Source of the DNA: CAVPWP01 sp963709395
Lineage (GTDB): Bacteria; Pseudomonadota; Alphaproteobacteria; Rhodobacterales; Rhodobacteraceae
Assembly (NCBI GenBank): GCA_963709395.1
Contig: CAVPWP010000014.1
Span: 62,001-126,000 of the forward strand
Direction: 5' to 3'
Length of the DNA stretch: 64,000 nucleotides
Positions 35,095-45,268 of the stretch are shown piece after piece. A program made the translations under genes and the position numbers. Under the pieces are notes generated by a model. It did not search any database. It was not told the DNA's origin and worked only from the letters and a program-made list of their open reading frames with translations. Position 1 is the first letter of the stretch; each line of letters begins with the position of its first letter.

Positions 35095-35567
35095 CAGGGT
35101 TCCTCGTCTATGATGTGGTCTTCCCAGTCTTCCTCGGCGACCTCGAACTCCGGGACGGTCCAGCCGCGCACCGAAACCCCGGCGGCGTGCACGCTTTCGG
35201 CCGTGCCCGAAATCAGCGGGTGCCAGTCGTAGAGCGGACGGCCCTCGTGCAGAAGCTTGTAGGCGCAGGTGCGGGGCAGCCAGTAGGCGACATCGGGCAG
35301 GGTTCTGGGCGTCAGGACGACGCATTCGGGGACCAGTGTCTTGCGGATCGCATAGTTGCCGCAGCGGCAGCTTTCCCCATCCAGCAGCCGGCAGGCGACG
35401 CGGGTGAAGGCAACTTCGCCGGTGTCCTCGTCCTCGAGCTTGTTGAGGCAGCACTTGCCGCAGCCGTCGCACAGCGCCTCCCATTCGCGGGGCGTGAGGT
35501 TCTTCAACGGCACCCGTTCCCAGAACCGGTCGCGCAGGCCGGCGCGGTCGATGGGGTCGTCGGTCAT
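35094..35567 (-). CDS. YcgN-family cysteine-cluster protein
   Basis: A 157-residue cytosolic protein of the UPF0260/YcgN family. Clustered cysteines occur in EALCDGCGKCCLNKLED (residues 30-46), VACRLLDGESCRCGNYAIR and PECVVLTP, then CAYKLLHEGRPLYDWHPLIS. The pattern suggests a metal or Fe-S site, but no biochemical role is established. It overlaps ribF by four bases and ltaE by one. Confidence 0.88.
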   Translation of the reverse strand: MTDDPIDRAGLRDRFWERVPLKNLTPREWEALCDGCGKCCLNKLEDEDTGEVAFTRVACRLLDGESCRCGNYAIRKTLVPECVVLTPRTLPDVAYWLPRTCAYKLLHEGRPLYDWHPLISGTAESVHAAGVSVRGWTVPEFEVAEEDWEDHIIDEEP

Positions 35568-36499
35568 GCCGAAAGAATGCTGCGCGCCTGAAGGCTGTCG
35601 CGGTCCATCTGCTCGACCAGCGCCTCGACGCTGTCGAACTTGAGCTCGGGCCTCAGGAACTCGACCAGCGCCACCGAAAGATGGGTGCCGTAAAGGTCAC
35701 CCGAGAAGTCGAAGACGAAGGTTTCGATGTTGGGCTGGTTCTCCCCGAACATCGGGCGCACGCCCAGGCTGGCGACGCCGTGGTAGTCGCCCGCATGGGG
35801 CCCTTCCTGGACGCGCACTTCGACGGCATAGACGCCGTAGCGGGGCGGGTGCAGGCCAGCGATCGACATGTTCGCCGTTGGATAGCCCAGAAGCCGCCCG
35901 CGCTGGTCGCCGCGTTCGACCGCGCCTTCGATCCTGTGCCAGTGCCCAAGCATCGTGGCCGCGTCGCGGGGGCGGCCGTCGGTCAGGGCCTCGCGGATAC
36001 GGGTGGACGACACCTCGATGCCGCCGGTTTCGATCAGGTCGGCCACGGTCACCCCGAAGCCCATCTCGGCCCCGAAGATCTGGAGGTCGGCGGCGGTGCC
36101 GCGACGGTCCTTGCCGAAACAGAAGTCGCGGCCCACCACGACATGGGCAAGTCCAAGCCCCTGATGGATGACCTCCCGCGCAAAGGCCTCGGGCGACAGC
36201 GCCGACAGCGCGGCATTGAAGCTGAGTTCGTAGAGGATCTCGACGCCCAGTTTCTCGAGCCGGTGACACTTGGCTTCGGCATTCATCAGCCGAAAGGGTG
36301 GGCCGTCCGGCGTGAAATATTCCCGCGGGTGCGGCTCGAAGGTCAGGATGCCCAGCGGCGCGCCAATGCGCTGCGCTTCGGTCCGCGCTATGTCGATGAC
36401 GGCCTGGTGGCCAAGGTGCACGCCGTCGAAGTTGCCGATGGCGGCGCTCGCCCCCCGGTCACCTTCCTTGGCATATTGATAATCGCGCAGAACCCGCAT
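35564..36499 (-). CDS. ribF: Bifunctional riboflavin kinase/FAD synthetase
   Basis: A 311-residue enzyme converting riboflavin to FMN and FMN to FAD. The N-terminal adenylyltransferase has GNFDGVHLGHQAVI (about residues 23-36) and an SSTRIREAL signature. The C-terminal kinase has GRLLGYPTANMSI and IETFVFDFSGDLYG. The start at 36499 (MRVLRDYQYAKEG) was chosen from the family N-terminus; no strong ribosome site is seen. The gene order ribF, YcgN-like, ltaE reads as one operon. Confidence 0.95.
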   Translation of the reverse strand: MRVLRDYQYAKEGDRGASAAIGNFDGVHLGHQAVIDIARTEAQRIGAPLGILTFEPHPREYFTPDGPPFRLMNAEAKCHRLEKLGVEILYELSFNAALSALSPEAFAREVIHQGLGLAHVVVGRDFCFGKDRRGTAADLQIFGAEMGFGVTVADLIETGGIEVSSTRIREALTDGRPRDAATMLGHWHRIEGAVERGDQRGRLLGYPTANMSIAGLHPPRYGVYAVEVRVQEGPHAGDYHGVASLGVRPMFGENQPNIETFVFDFSGDLYGTHLSVALVEFLRPELKFDSVEALVEQMDRDSLQARSILSA

Positions 36500-36538
36500 G
36501 GGCGCTGGCCTAGCGCCCAGCGGAGCGGCGTGCAAGCG

Positions 36539-36982
36539 TCAGTCGAACTTGCCGGAAGGTGCAAGGACGACAGCCTCGCCCTTCAGCACGGTCTTGCCGT
36601 CGACAAGGCAGCGGGTGTCGAGCGTGACGCGGCGCTTGGCATAGTCGATCGCCGTTACTTCTACCTCGGCGCGGACCATGTCGCCCGGGCGGACCGGGGC
36701 CATGAACTTGAGCGTCTGGCCAAGATAGACGGTGCCGTGTCCGGGAAGCTGTTCCCCGATGACCGCCGAGATGAGGCCCGCAGTCAGCATCCCATGAGCA
36801 ATACGCCCTTCGAAGATCGTGTCCATCGCGTAGGCGTCATCAAGATGCACCGGGTTCCGGTCGGTCGAGACCTGGGCGAAAAGCTCGATGTCGAGATCGG
36901 TGACCTCCTTGAGGAGATGGCGTGTCATGCCGATCTCGAGATCCTCGATGACGATGGTTCCACGGGGCATGTTGTCCAGCAT
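36539..36982 (-). CDS. MaoC-like (R)-specific enoyl-CoA hydratase
   Basis: A 147-residue hot-dog-fold enzyme. The hydratase 2 motif STDRNPVHLDDAYA (about residues 37-50) holds the catalytic Asp/His, followed by GRIAHGMLTAGLISAVIGE. Such enzymes hydrate trans-2-enoyl-CoA to (R)-3-hydroxyacyl-CoA, often for polyhydroxyalkanoate or fatty acid metabolism. The ATG at 36982 (MLDNMPRGTIVIEDLEIGM) was preferred; a GTG at 36994 would add four residues. It precedes ribF by 39 bases on the same strand. Confidence 0.88.
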   Translation of the reverse strand: MLDNMPRGTIVIEDLEIGMTRHLLKEVTDLDIELFAQVSTDRNPVHLDDAYAMDTIFEGRIAHGMLTAGLISAVIGEQLPGHGTVYLGQTLKFMAPVRPGDMVRAEVEVTAIDYAKRRVTLDTRCLVDGKTVLKGEAVVLAPSGKFD

Positions 36983-37073
36983 TTCAAAATCCACAATGAA
37001 ACTATCGGACCAAATGCGCCCGAACTTTGAAACTTAATTACTTTGCGGATGCAGAAAAGCAAGCGTTATCTGG

Positions 37074-37946
37074 TCAGCGCAGCTTACCTATCGCATAGGT
37101 CGCGGCGGTCTGCTGCGACGACAGAAACCGTTCGAGCGCGTCGGGATGGGGATCGATGTCCGTTTGCGTTTCGGCTGCCGCGATGCCGCCAGTGACGAAC
37201 AGGGAATCGATGTCCTCGCCCATGGCGCCCTTGATGTCGGTGGCGATCCCGTCGCCCACTGCGAGAATCCGGGAATCCGGGATCGAGACCCCGAGGGCGG
37301 CCAGTCGCCGCCGGGCAAGGTCATAGACCGGGGGATGCGGTTTGCCGAAGTAGAGGCTTTCGCCGCCCATCTCTTCGTAGAGCGCGGCCAGGGCCCCCGC
37401 GCACCAGATGCGCTCGTGGCCCCGGTCGACGACGACGTCGGGGTTGGCACAGAGAAGCTTCAGCCCCCGGGTCTTGGCCATGAGAAATTCGCCCCGATAG
37501 ACGGACGGATCGGCATGGGCGTCACGCGGTCCGGTGCAGACGATGCCCGTCGCCTCTTGCAGCCCCACCCGCCGCACCTCGGGGCAGGGGTCGAGAAGAT
37601 GGATCGGCTCGAAGAAGCTCAGGTCGCGCTCTTCCCCGATGAAATAGACCTGGTGACCCACGGCGCCCTGGAACATCGCAAGCCGCGCGCTGTCGCCCGA
37701 GGTGGCGATCACGTCCCAGCAGTCGCGCGGGACGCCCATGCCGTCGATCTGCATCTCGACCTCGTGGCGGGGGCGCGGGGCGTTGGTCAGGAGGACGACC
37801 TTGCCGCCACCCGCGCGGAAGTTCTGGAGCGCGCTGACCGCCTCGGGGAAGGGAGCGATGCCATTGTGCAGGCATCCCCAGAGGTCGCAGAAGAGGGCAT
37901 CGTAGTCGGCGGCGATCTCGGCCAGGCTTGCGATGATGCGGGTCAT
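37074..37946 (-). CDS. TIGR01459-type HAD phosphatase
   Basis: A 290-residue HAD-superfamily hydrolase. The motif I variant ALFCDLWGCLHNGIAPFPEA (about residues 17-36) has Asp-Leu-Trp-Gly in place of DxDGT, typical of the TIGR01459 branch of the NagD-like group. Motif II is VVLLTNAPRP, and the C-terminal motif is ILAVGDGIATDIKGAMGE. The substrate is unknown. The stop lies 79 bases before the MaoC start on the same strand. Confidence 0.85.
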   Translation of the reverse strand: MTRIIASLAEIAADYDALFCDLWGCLHNGIAPFPEAVSALQNFRAGGGKVVLLTNAPRPRHEVEMQIDGMGVPRDCWDVIATSGDSARLAMFQGAVGHQVYFIGEERDLSFFEPIHLLDPCPEVRRVGLQEATGIVCTGPRDAHADPSVYRGEFLMAKTRGLKLLCANPDVVVDRGHERIWCAGALAALYEEMGGESLYFGKPHPPVYDLARRRLAALGVSIPDSRILAVGDGIATDIKGAMGEDIDSLFVTGGIAAAETQTDIDPHPDALERFLSSQQTAATYAIGKLR

Positions 37947-38118
37947 GGGGTCTCCGGGGTGGCGGGCGTTTCGAGGCGGTCATCCCGGTTTGGCCCGTGA
38001 ACGGCTCGAAGGGAAGAGGCGGCGGCAAGGGTGGGCGCGAAACCGCACTGACATCGTCGACAACCTGCTTGGGAACGCAGCGGTCCCTTGTGTCCGGCCC
38101 GCGACGATGCGCACATCC

Positions 38119-39101
38119 CTAGCCTATCGGGCTTGTCCAGGCCACGCGGGAGATTGGCATCCCCGGCGGCGGCCCTCTCAGACCTTCGAGCGACGGGATG
38201 ATCTGCTTCTTGCGGCTCATGATGCCGGGCAGGACCACCGTGTCGCCGGTGACGGTCGCGCCGAAGCTATTCTCGGCGATCGTCTTCACAAGATCGTTCG
38301 GCACCAGCAGCGTCGCTTCCTCGTTCAGGATGTCGACGACGAACAGCAGGACCTGATCGGCGCCGTCTTCCCTCGCCACCGGCCCCATCGCCGCCATGAG
38401 CGCGTCCTTGCGCGCGAGGACCGTACGCGGGCGACGTCGTCTCGAGGACCGAGATGCGCAGCTGCTTGCCGCCCACTTCGTATTCCTTCGAATCCATCCG
38501 CAAGAGCTCGGCTTCCGAGAAGGCCGAGACATCGGACTTCGCCGCGAAAAGCTCGGCTGCGTAGTCGGGGATCGAGATGCCAAGCTCATGCGCCAGGGCC
38601 TCGGCCACGGCCCGGTCCACGGGCGTCGTCGTGGGCGAGCGGAATTCGAGCGTGTCCGACAGGATGCACGACAGCATCACGGCGCGCACCCAATCGGGCA
38701 TCTGCGCGGTGTCGTCGCCCATCAGCTGGTACATGATCGTGGCGGTGCAGGCGAGCGGACGGATGGTGATGTCGATCGGACCCTTCGTCTCGATCCCGCC
38801 GACCAGCTTGTGATGGTCGATGATCGCAAGGATGTCGGCGTCGTTGATGCCCGGCGGGAAGCTCGGCCGGGTTGTTGGTGTCGACGATCACCACGGGCTG
38901 GTCCGCCTCGACGCCGTCGATGATCCGCGGCTTCGGGATATCCCAGCGTTTCAGGACGAAGGCGGCTTCGGTGTTGGGTTCGCCCAGAAGCACGGCCTCG
39001 GCGTCATCGCCTTTCACCTCGTTCAGATACCAGGCCCAGATGATGGGCGAGCCGGTCGAATCGGTGTCGGGGGATTTGTGGCCGAAGACGAGTGTGGTCA
39101 T
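38119..39101 (-). CDS. ppaC: Manganese-dependent inorganic pyrophosphatase, two frameshifts as read
   Basis: Family II (DHH) pyrophosphatase splitting pyrophosphate to phosphate. Three frames join to give a complete enzyme: MTTLVFGHKSPDTDSTGSPI with the first metal ligands, then after an extra base near 38851-38858 the DHH motif AIIDHHKLVGG, then after an extra base near 38421-38424 VLARKDALMAAMGPVARED. The C-terminus has ATVTGDTVVLPGIMSRKKQI. The joined length is about 326 residues, some 18 longer than usual, so a further error near the stop is possible. Sequencing error is likelier than a pseudogene. Confidence 0.82.
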
Positions 39102-39321
39102 TGCGTGCATCCTGACGGAGGTATGAGTTCGCGGGCCTTATAGGAATGCCGGCGGGCATTGTCACGAGGCCCCTGAGGAGGGCGTCCGCCTTCGGCACAA
39201 TCGCCCCGATCGGCGCGGCGCTGCCCGGCCACGATGGGGCTGTCGGACCTTTCGTCAGCAGTCGCATGGCGGGGATATCATCAAGGTCGCAAGACGGGTG
39301 CGGATTTTTCCCTTTCCCGCG

Positions 39322-39350
39322 TTGACAGTCCGTCCCGTCTTCCTTATCTC
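39322..39350 (+). promoter_or_regulatory. groESL promoter
   Basis: TTGACA (39322-39327), a 17-base spacer and TATCTC (39345-39350). It lies directly upstream of the CIRCE element. Confidence 0.65.
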
Positions 39351-39357
39351 CGGCCCG

Positions 39358-39384
39358 TTAGCACTCACCAAGAGCGAGTGCTAA
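39358..39384 (+). promoter_or_regulatory. CIRCE operator (HrcA site)
   Basis: TTAGCACTC (39358-39366), nine bases, GAGTGCTAA (39376-39384): an exact match to the CIRCE inverted repeat bound by HrcA. It covers the expected transcription start and so should repress groESL until heat shock. Confidence 0.97.
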
Positions 39385-39416
39385 GACGTGCAACATGAGC
39401 CAAGGAGCTTAATGAG

Positions 39417-39704
39417 ATGGCTTTCAAACCTCTCCACGACCGTGTTCTGGTCCGCCGCATCGAAGGCGACGAGAAGACCAAGGGGGGCCTGATCATCCCC
39501 GACAGCGCCAAGGAAAAGCCCGCCGAGGGCGAAGTCATGGCCGTTGGCGCCGGTGCCAAGGACGATGACGGCGATCGGATCTCGATGGACGTCAAGGCCG
39601 GTGACCGCATCCTCTTCGGGAAATGGTCCGGCACCGAGATCACGCTCGACGGACAAGAGCTGCTGATCATGAAGGAAAGCGACATCCTCGGCGTGATCGA
39701 GTGA
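39417..39704 (+). CDS. groES: Co-chaperonin GroES
   Basis: A 95-residue GroES, the heptameric lid of the GroEL chamber. It has the conserved start FKPLHDRVLVRRIEGDEKT, the mobile loop KTKGGLIIPDSAKEKP (about residues 19-34) and the end ELLIMKESDILGVIE. AAGGAG lies eight bases before the ATG. CIRCE is upstream and groEL follows after 53 bases. Confidence 0.98.
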   Translation: MAFKPLHDRVLVRRIEGDEKTKGGLIIPDSAKEKPAEGEVMAVGAGAKDDDGDRISMDVKAGDRILFGKWSGTEITLDGQELLIMKESDILGVIE

Positions 39705-39757
39705 TCGTCTGATCCTTTCCCAATCAACGAAATTCAGGACAACCAGGAGCAAGCACA

Positions 39758-41404
<1,647 letters not shown>

Positions 41405-41426
41405 GCTGTCCCGCACAGGACTTCGG

Positions 41427-41457
41427 AAAGGGCGCCTTCGGGCGCCCTTTCTTTTTT
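41427..41457 (+). terminator. Intrinsic terminator of groESL
   Basis: AAAGGGCGCC (41427-41436), TTCG loop, GGCGCCCTTT (41441-41450), then CTTTTTT. A perfect stem with a stable tetraloop. Confidence 0.93.
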
Positions 41458-41601
41458 CGGGCGATTGTCGCGAACGGGACAATCGGCCATCGTCCCTGCG
41501 CAAAGCAGGGGTGCGATGATGGACCGGACAGCCCAGATTGCCGAAGGGACGCCGCCGGTCCGTGCCCGGCGCGGCATTATCGCTGTCCGGAACGGCCGCC
41601 C

Positions 41602-42453
41602 GTGACCTCCGCCGCCCGCCTTCTTGCGCTTGTGGCCCTTGTGATGGTCGCGTTCGCGGCCAATTCCGTGCTGAACCGTCTGGCCCTCACCGGGAGCGAT
41701 CCCTCGGGACCGGCGGCGTTCGCCGCGGTGCGCCTTCTCACCGGCGCGCTGGCCCTTGCGGTCCTCGTGCGCCTTGGCGGGCGCGGGTTGCCGCTGTCCC
41801 TGCGCGGGCGCTGGGCGGGAACCGGGGCGCTTGCGCTTTATGTCCTGGGCTTTTCCTTCGCCTATGTCACGCTCGATGCGGGTGTGGGCGCGCTGATCCT
41901 GTTCGGCGGGGTGCAGATCACGATGTTTGCGGGTGCTTTGCGCGCGGGCGAGCGCCCCACGCCACTGCGTTGGCTCGGGGCGGCGGTCGCGGTGGCGGGT
42001 TTGGCGTGGTTGCTCTGGCCGTCCGGCGCGGGCGCTCCGGACGCCGCGGGGGCGGCCTTGATGGCGGCCGCGGCGCTGGGCTGGGGCGTCTATTCCCTGA
42101 TCGGCCGCGGCGCCACCGACCCCCTCGCCGAGACGGCGGGGAACTTCCTTCGAGCTGCCCCGCTGGGACTTCTCGTGTGGGTGGTCGTGGGCGATGCCCT
42201 GACGCCCGCGGGCTTTGCCTTGGCGACCCTGTCCGGGGCGGTCACCTCGGGGCTTGGCTATGCGCTCTGGTATACCGTGCTGCCGCGGATCGAATCGTCG
42301 GCGGCGGCGCTGGCGCAGCTCACGGTGCCGGTTATCGCGATTGCGGGCGGCGTCCTGATCCTGGGCGAGGGTGTGACGCTGCGCATCGTGCTTGCCTCGG
42401 GGCTCGTGATCGGTGGCGTGGCGCTTGGGGCGCTCGCCCGGCGTCGCGATTGA
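41602..42453 (+). CDS. EamA/DMT-family permease
   Basis: A 283-residue inner-membrane transporter with ten predicted spans in two EamA repeats (first from LLALVALVMVAFAANSVLNR, second from GAALMAAAALGWGVYSLIGR). The second half shows VTSGLGYALWYTVLPRIESS and PVIAIAGGVLILGEGVTLR, characteristic of drug/metabolite exporters. It starts at GTG 41602. The substrate is not predictable. The gene lies alone between the groESL terminator and the bactofilin-like gene. Confidence 0.85.
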   Translation: MTSAARLLALVALVMVAFAANSVLNRLALTGSDPSGPAAFAAVRLLTGALALAVLVRLGGRGLPLSLRGRWAGTGALALYVLGFSFAYVTLDAGVGALILFGGVQITMFAGALRAGERPTPLRWLGAAVAVAGLAWLLWPSGAGAPDAAGAALMAAAALGWGVYSLIGRGATDPLAETAGNFLRAAPLGLLVWVVVGDALTPAGFALATLSGAVTSGLGYALWYTVLPRIESSAAALAQLTVPVIAIAGGVLILGEGVTLRIVLASGLVIGGVALGALARRRD

Positions 42454-42519
42454 TCTTCAGCAAGGCGCGGCCTGTCCTGTGCGGCTAATCTGCCGCCATT
42501 GATATCAAGGGAGACCGCC

Positions 42520-43638
42520 ATGAGATTGTTCAGCTTTGCATTGATTCTCGCGCTTGCCGCAGGGCCGGCGATGGCACAGGACGATGCCGGTTTCACCATC
42601 GGGGGCGACAGCTTCCTGGCGGGCCAGAGCATTGTTTTCGATGCCCCCGGTGCCGACGATCTCTTTGTCGCGGGGCAAAGCGTGCGCGCGGCGACGGATC
42701 TGACCGGGTCGGTTTATGCGATCGGTCAGGATGTCGCCCTGGACGGTGCGGTCGGAGGCGACGTTCACGTCATGGGCCAGACCGTGACGCTGACCGGCGA
42801 CATTTCCGGGGACGTCTCGGTCGCCGGGCAGGATCTGCGGATGTCCGGCGCGGTGGGCGGTGACCTGCGGGCAGCTGGTTCGTTTGTCGAGGTCGCGGGG
42901 CCGGTCGCGGGCTATGCCATCCTTGGCGGCCAGACCGTCCGGATCGACGCCGAGATTGCGGGTGACGTGATGCTCGGGGCAGAAAACGCGATGTTCGGAC
43001 CGGGTGCGCGCATCGGCGGCAGCCTGACCCTGTTCGAGGAGGATATCGGCGACCTCGCTGTCCCGGATTCGGTGATATCGGAGGACCGGATCACCCGGCG
43101 CGAGATCGAGGACTGGGAAGCCCGGCAGATGCCGCAGGTCGTTCCGAGCATTGGCGACATTGTGGGACGCTTCTTCGGAGGCGTCGTCATGGTGGCGCTT
43201 CTGGCGGCGCTGATCGCCGCGCTGATCCCCGAGCGGCTTGCCGAGATGCGGCGGACCGTTCTGGCGGCCCCGTTCCGGACCCTTGGCGTGGGCTTCGTGA
43301 CGCAATCGGCGATCGTGGGGTCGGTCTTCGTCGTGGCGATGACCCTGATCGGGCTGGTCCTTGTGCCGGGCATCCTGCTTCTGGCCGGCGCAAGCGCGCT
43401 GGCGGGCTATGTGGTCGGGGCCTATGCCTTCGGTGTCGGGCTCTTGCTGCTGATCGGGCGCGAGGAACCCGACACGCTGGCCGAACGCGCGATTGCCGCG
43501 GGGGCGGGGGCGCTGGTGGCGGGGGTGCTGGGCCTTGTGCCCTTCCTCGGCTGGCTCTTCGTGATCGCGCTGTCGCTGACCGGGATCGGGGCGATCATCG
43601 CGGCGATCACCGGCTGGCGCTGGGGGGCAAACGCCTGA
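42520..43638 (+). CDS. Bactofilin-like repeat protein with membrane domain
   Basis: A 372-residue envelope protein. Signal peptide MRLFSFALILALAAGPAMA precedes QDDAG. Residues 25-185 are a right-handed beta-helix of bactofilin-like repeats (VAGQSVRAATDLTGSVYAIG, GDVHVMGQTVTLTGDISGDV, GDLRAAGSFVEVAG). Three to four spans follow (GVVMVALLAALIAALIP, VGSVFVVAMTLIGLVLVPGI, GALVAGVLGLVPFLGWLF). The layout fits polymer-forming cytoskeletal-type proteins placed outside the membrane. GGGAG precedes the ATG at 42520. It converges with soeC, leaving four bases. Confidence 0.75.
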   Translation: MRLFSFALILALAAGPAMAQDDAGFTIGGDSFLAGQSIVFDAPGADDLFVAGQSVRAATDLTGSVYAIGQDVALDGAVGGDVHVMGQTVTLTGDISGDVSVAGQDLRMSGAVGGDLRAAGSFVEVAGPVAGYAILGGQTVRIDAEIAGDVMLGAENAMFGPGARIGGSLTLFEEDIGDLAVPDSVISEDRITRREIEDWEARQMPQVVPSIGDIVGRFFGGVVMVALLAALIAALIPERLAEMRRTVLAAPFRTLGVGFVTQSAIVGSVFVVAMTLIGLVLVPGILLLAGASALAGYVVGAYAFGVGLLLLIGREEPDTLAERAIAAGAGALVAGVLGLVPFLGWLFVIALSLTGIGAIIAAITGWRWGANA

Positions 43639-43642
43639 CGGG

Positions 43643-44519
43643 TCAGCGTTTCCCGTAGTAGAGGCCGACGACATGCTCGGCCTCGGCATAAAAGAGCCAG
43701 CGCGCGCAGGCCACGCCGGCCACGTGGCTGATCACCGCGATGGCCGCCAGCGCGTGCGAAAAGGGCATGAAGGAACAGCACCGCCCAGGGCAGCGCGAAG
43801 GCCAGCAGGAAAGCGATGATGCGCAGCTTTCCGGCATGCCGGCGCGCGACGATATGGACCATCTCGGTCAGAAGGTAGTTCGTCCCGGTATGCGGCGGTT
43901 CGAACGAGCGGACGTCGCCACGATCCCCAAGCCCGGTGGCCGTGCCGATGGTCGTGCCTGACTGCGCGAGGCGGCGGTCGCCCGACTGCCAGACCCAGAG
44001 CTGGAACATGCCGGTCAGAAGCAACAGGATCGGCGCGATGCCGGTTTGCCCCGCCAGAAGCGCGCCGCCGGCGATGGCATAGGCCAGAAAGAGCGCGGGC
44101 GTCGTCCAGTGGTGCCAGCGCGGAACGGTCTTGAGCTGGGTATAGATCATCGCGGTGGCCAGAACCGTGGCCGCCGCAAGGGCCGCGCCCAGAAGGCCAA
44201 GCGGTGCGATGCGCGTGCCGAAGAACACAAGACCGGCGCCGTAAAGCCCATTCACGGCCAGCGCCGCAAGAGAGAGCCACGCCTCGCGCGACAGCCAGCT
44301 TGACCGCCATTGGGTGAAGGCCTTCATCGCGCGTTCCGGGTGGCCCAGATGCAGGGTCGAGGCCAGAAGCCCACCACCCGCCAGCACATAGGCGATGGCG
44401 AAAAAGACGAAAGCCACCCAGCCCGTCACGGGCGGCAGGCCGAGGCCAAGGAAGATCAGCAGGCCGAAGCCAAGTCCGGAGAGCGTGGTGAACGCGATAA
44501 GCGACGGCGCGGGGTGCAT
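43643..44519 (-). CDS. soeC: Membrane subunit SoeC/DmsC-like, frameshifted as read
   Basis: A membrane anchor with about eight spans (LIAFTTLSGLGFGLLIFLGL, WVAFVFFAIAYVLAGGGLLA, GLLGAALAAATVLATAMIYT). It includes LHLGHPERAMKAFTQWRSSW, a DmsC-family signature, so it should bind quinone and haem-free electron transfer partners. The C-terminus (ALAAIAVISHVAGVACARWL) is in another frame; removing one C of the run at 43763-43765 joins the parts to 291 residues. Its start overlaps the soeB stop by one base. It passes electrons from SoeB to the quinone pool. Confidence 0.78.
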
Positions 44520-45268
44520 CAGCCGATCCGCTCCAGCGTCCGGTCGAGCCAGCCAAGAAAGCCCTGCGGGGTTTCCGCCACGGGATCGAGGAAGGGCGAC
44601 AGCACGTCGAACTCGGGTGGCTGATCCTTGGGACGCGGGGGCAGGTACTTGTTGACAGGCTTGGTGCCCTGTTCGGGCATCAGGTCCATCCCTCCACGCT
44701 CCGCGACAAGACGTGAGACGTCGCTTTCGGGGTCGGACAGATCGCCGAAGTGCCTGGCGCCCACGGGGCAGGTGCGCACGCAGGCAGGTTCACGATCTTC
44801 CTCGGGCAGGTTCTCGTTGTAGATGCGGTCGACGCAGAGGGTGCATTTCTTCATCACCTTCTCGGTCGGGTCCATCTCGCGCGCGCCGTAGGGGCAGGCC
44901 CAGGCGCAGAGGCCGCAGCCGATGCAGTCGGATTCGTTCACCAGCACGATCCCGTCCTCGACCCGCTTGTAGCTGGCGCCGGTGGGACAGACGGTGACGC
45001 AGGGCGCATCGTCGCAATGCAGGCAGGACTTGGGAAAGTGGATCAGCTGCGCGGGGCCCGCCTCGGGCTGAACCTCGTAGCTGTGGATGCGGTTGAGAAA
45101 GCTGCCCACGGGCTCGGCGCCATAGGCGTCGACATCGGCCAGCGGGGCGCCGTAGTTCTCGGTGTTCCAGCCCTTGCAGGCGGTCACGCAGGCGTGGCAG
45201 CCGACGCAGGTGTCGAGGTCGATGACCAGGCCGAGCTTCTTCTCGGTGTGGGTCGGCAGCGATGTCAT
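44519..45268 (-). CDS. soeB: Iron-sulfur subunit SoeB-like, four [4Fe-4S]
   Basis: A 249-residue ferredoxin-type subunit of the DmsB/PhsB group. Four cysteine clusters are visible in order: CVGCHACVTACKGWN (about residues 21-35), CLHCDDAPCVTVCPTGAS, CIGCGLCAWACPYGAR and CTLCVDRI...ACVRTCPVGAR. It has no signal peptide, so the complex faces the cytoplasm, as described for SoeABC. The start at 45268 overlaps the soeA stop by four bases (ATGA). It carries electrons from the molybdenum site in SoeA to the membrane subunit. Confidence 0.85.
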   Translation of the reverse strand: MTSLPTHTEKKLGLVIDLDTCVGCHACVTACKGWNTENYGAPLADVDAYGAEPVGSFLNRIHSYEVQPEAGPAQLIHFPKSCLHCDDAPCVTVCPTGASYKRVEDGIVLVNESDCIGCGLCAWACPYGAREMDPTEKVMKKCTLCVDRIYNENLPEEDREPACVRTCPVGARHFGDLSDPESDVSRLVAERGGMDLMPEQGTKPVNKYLPPRPKDQPPEFDVLSPFLDPVAETPQGFLGWLDRTLERIG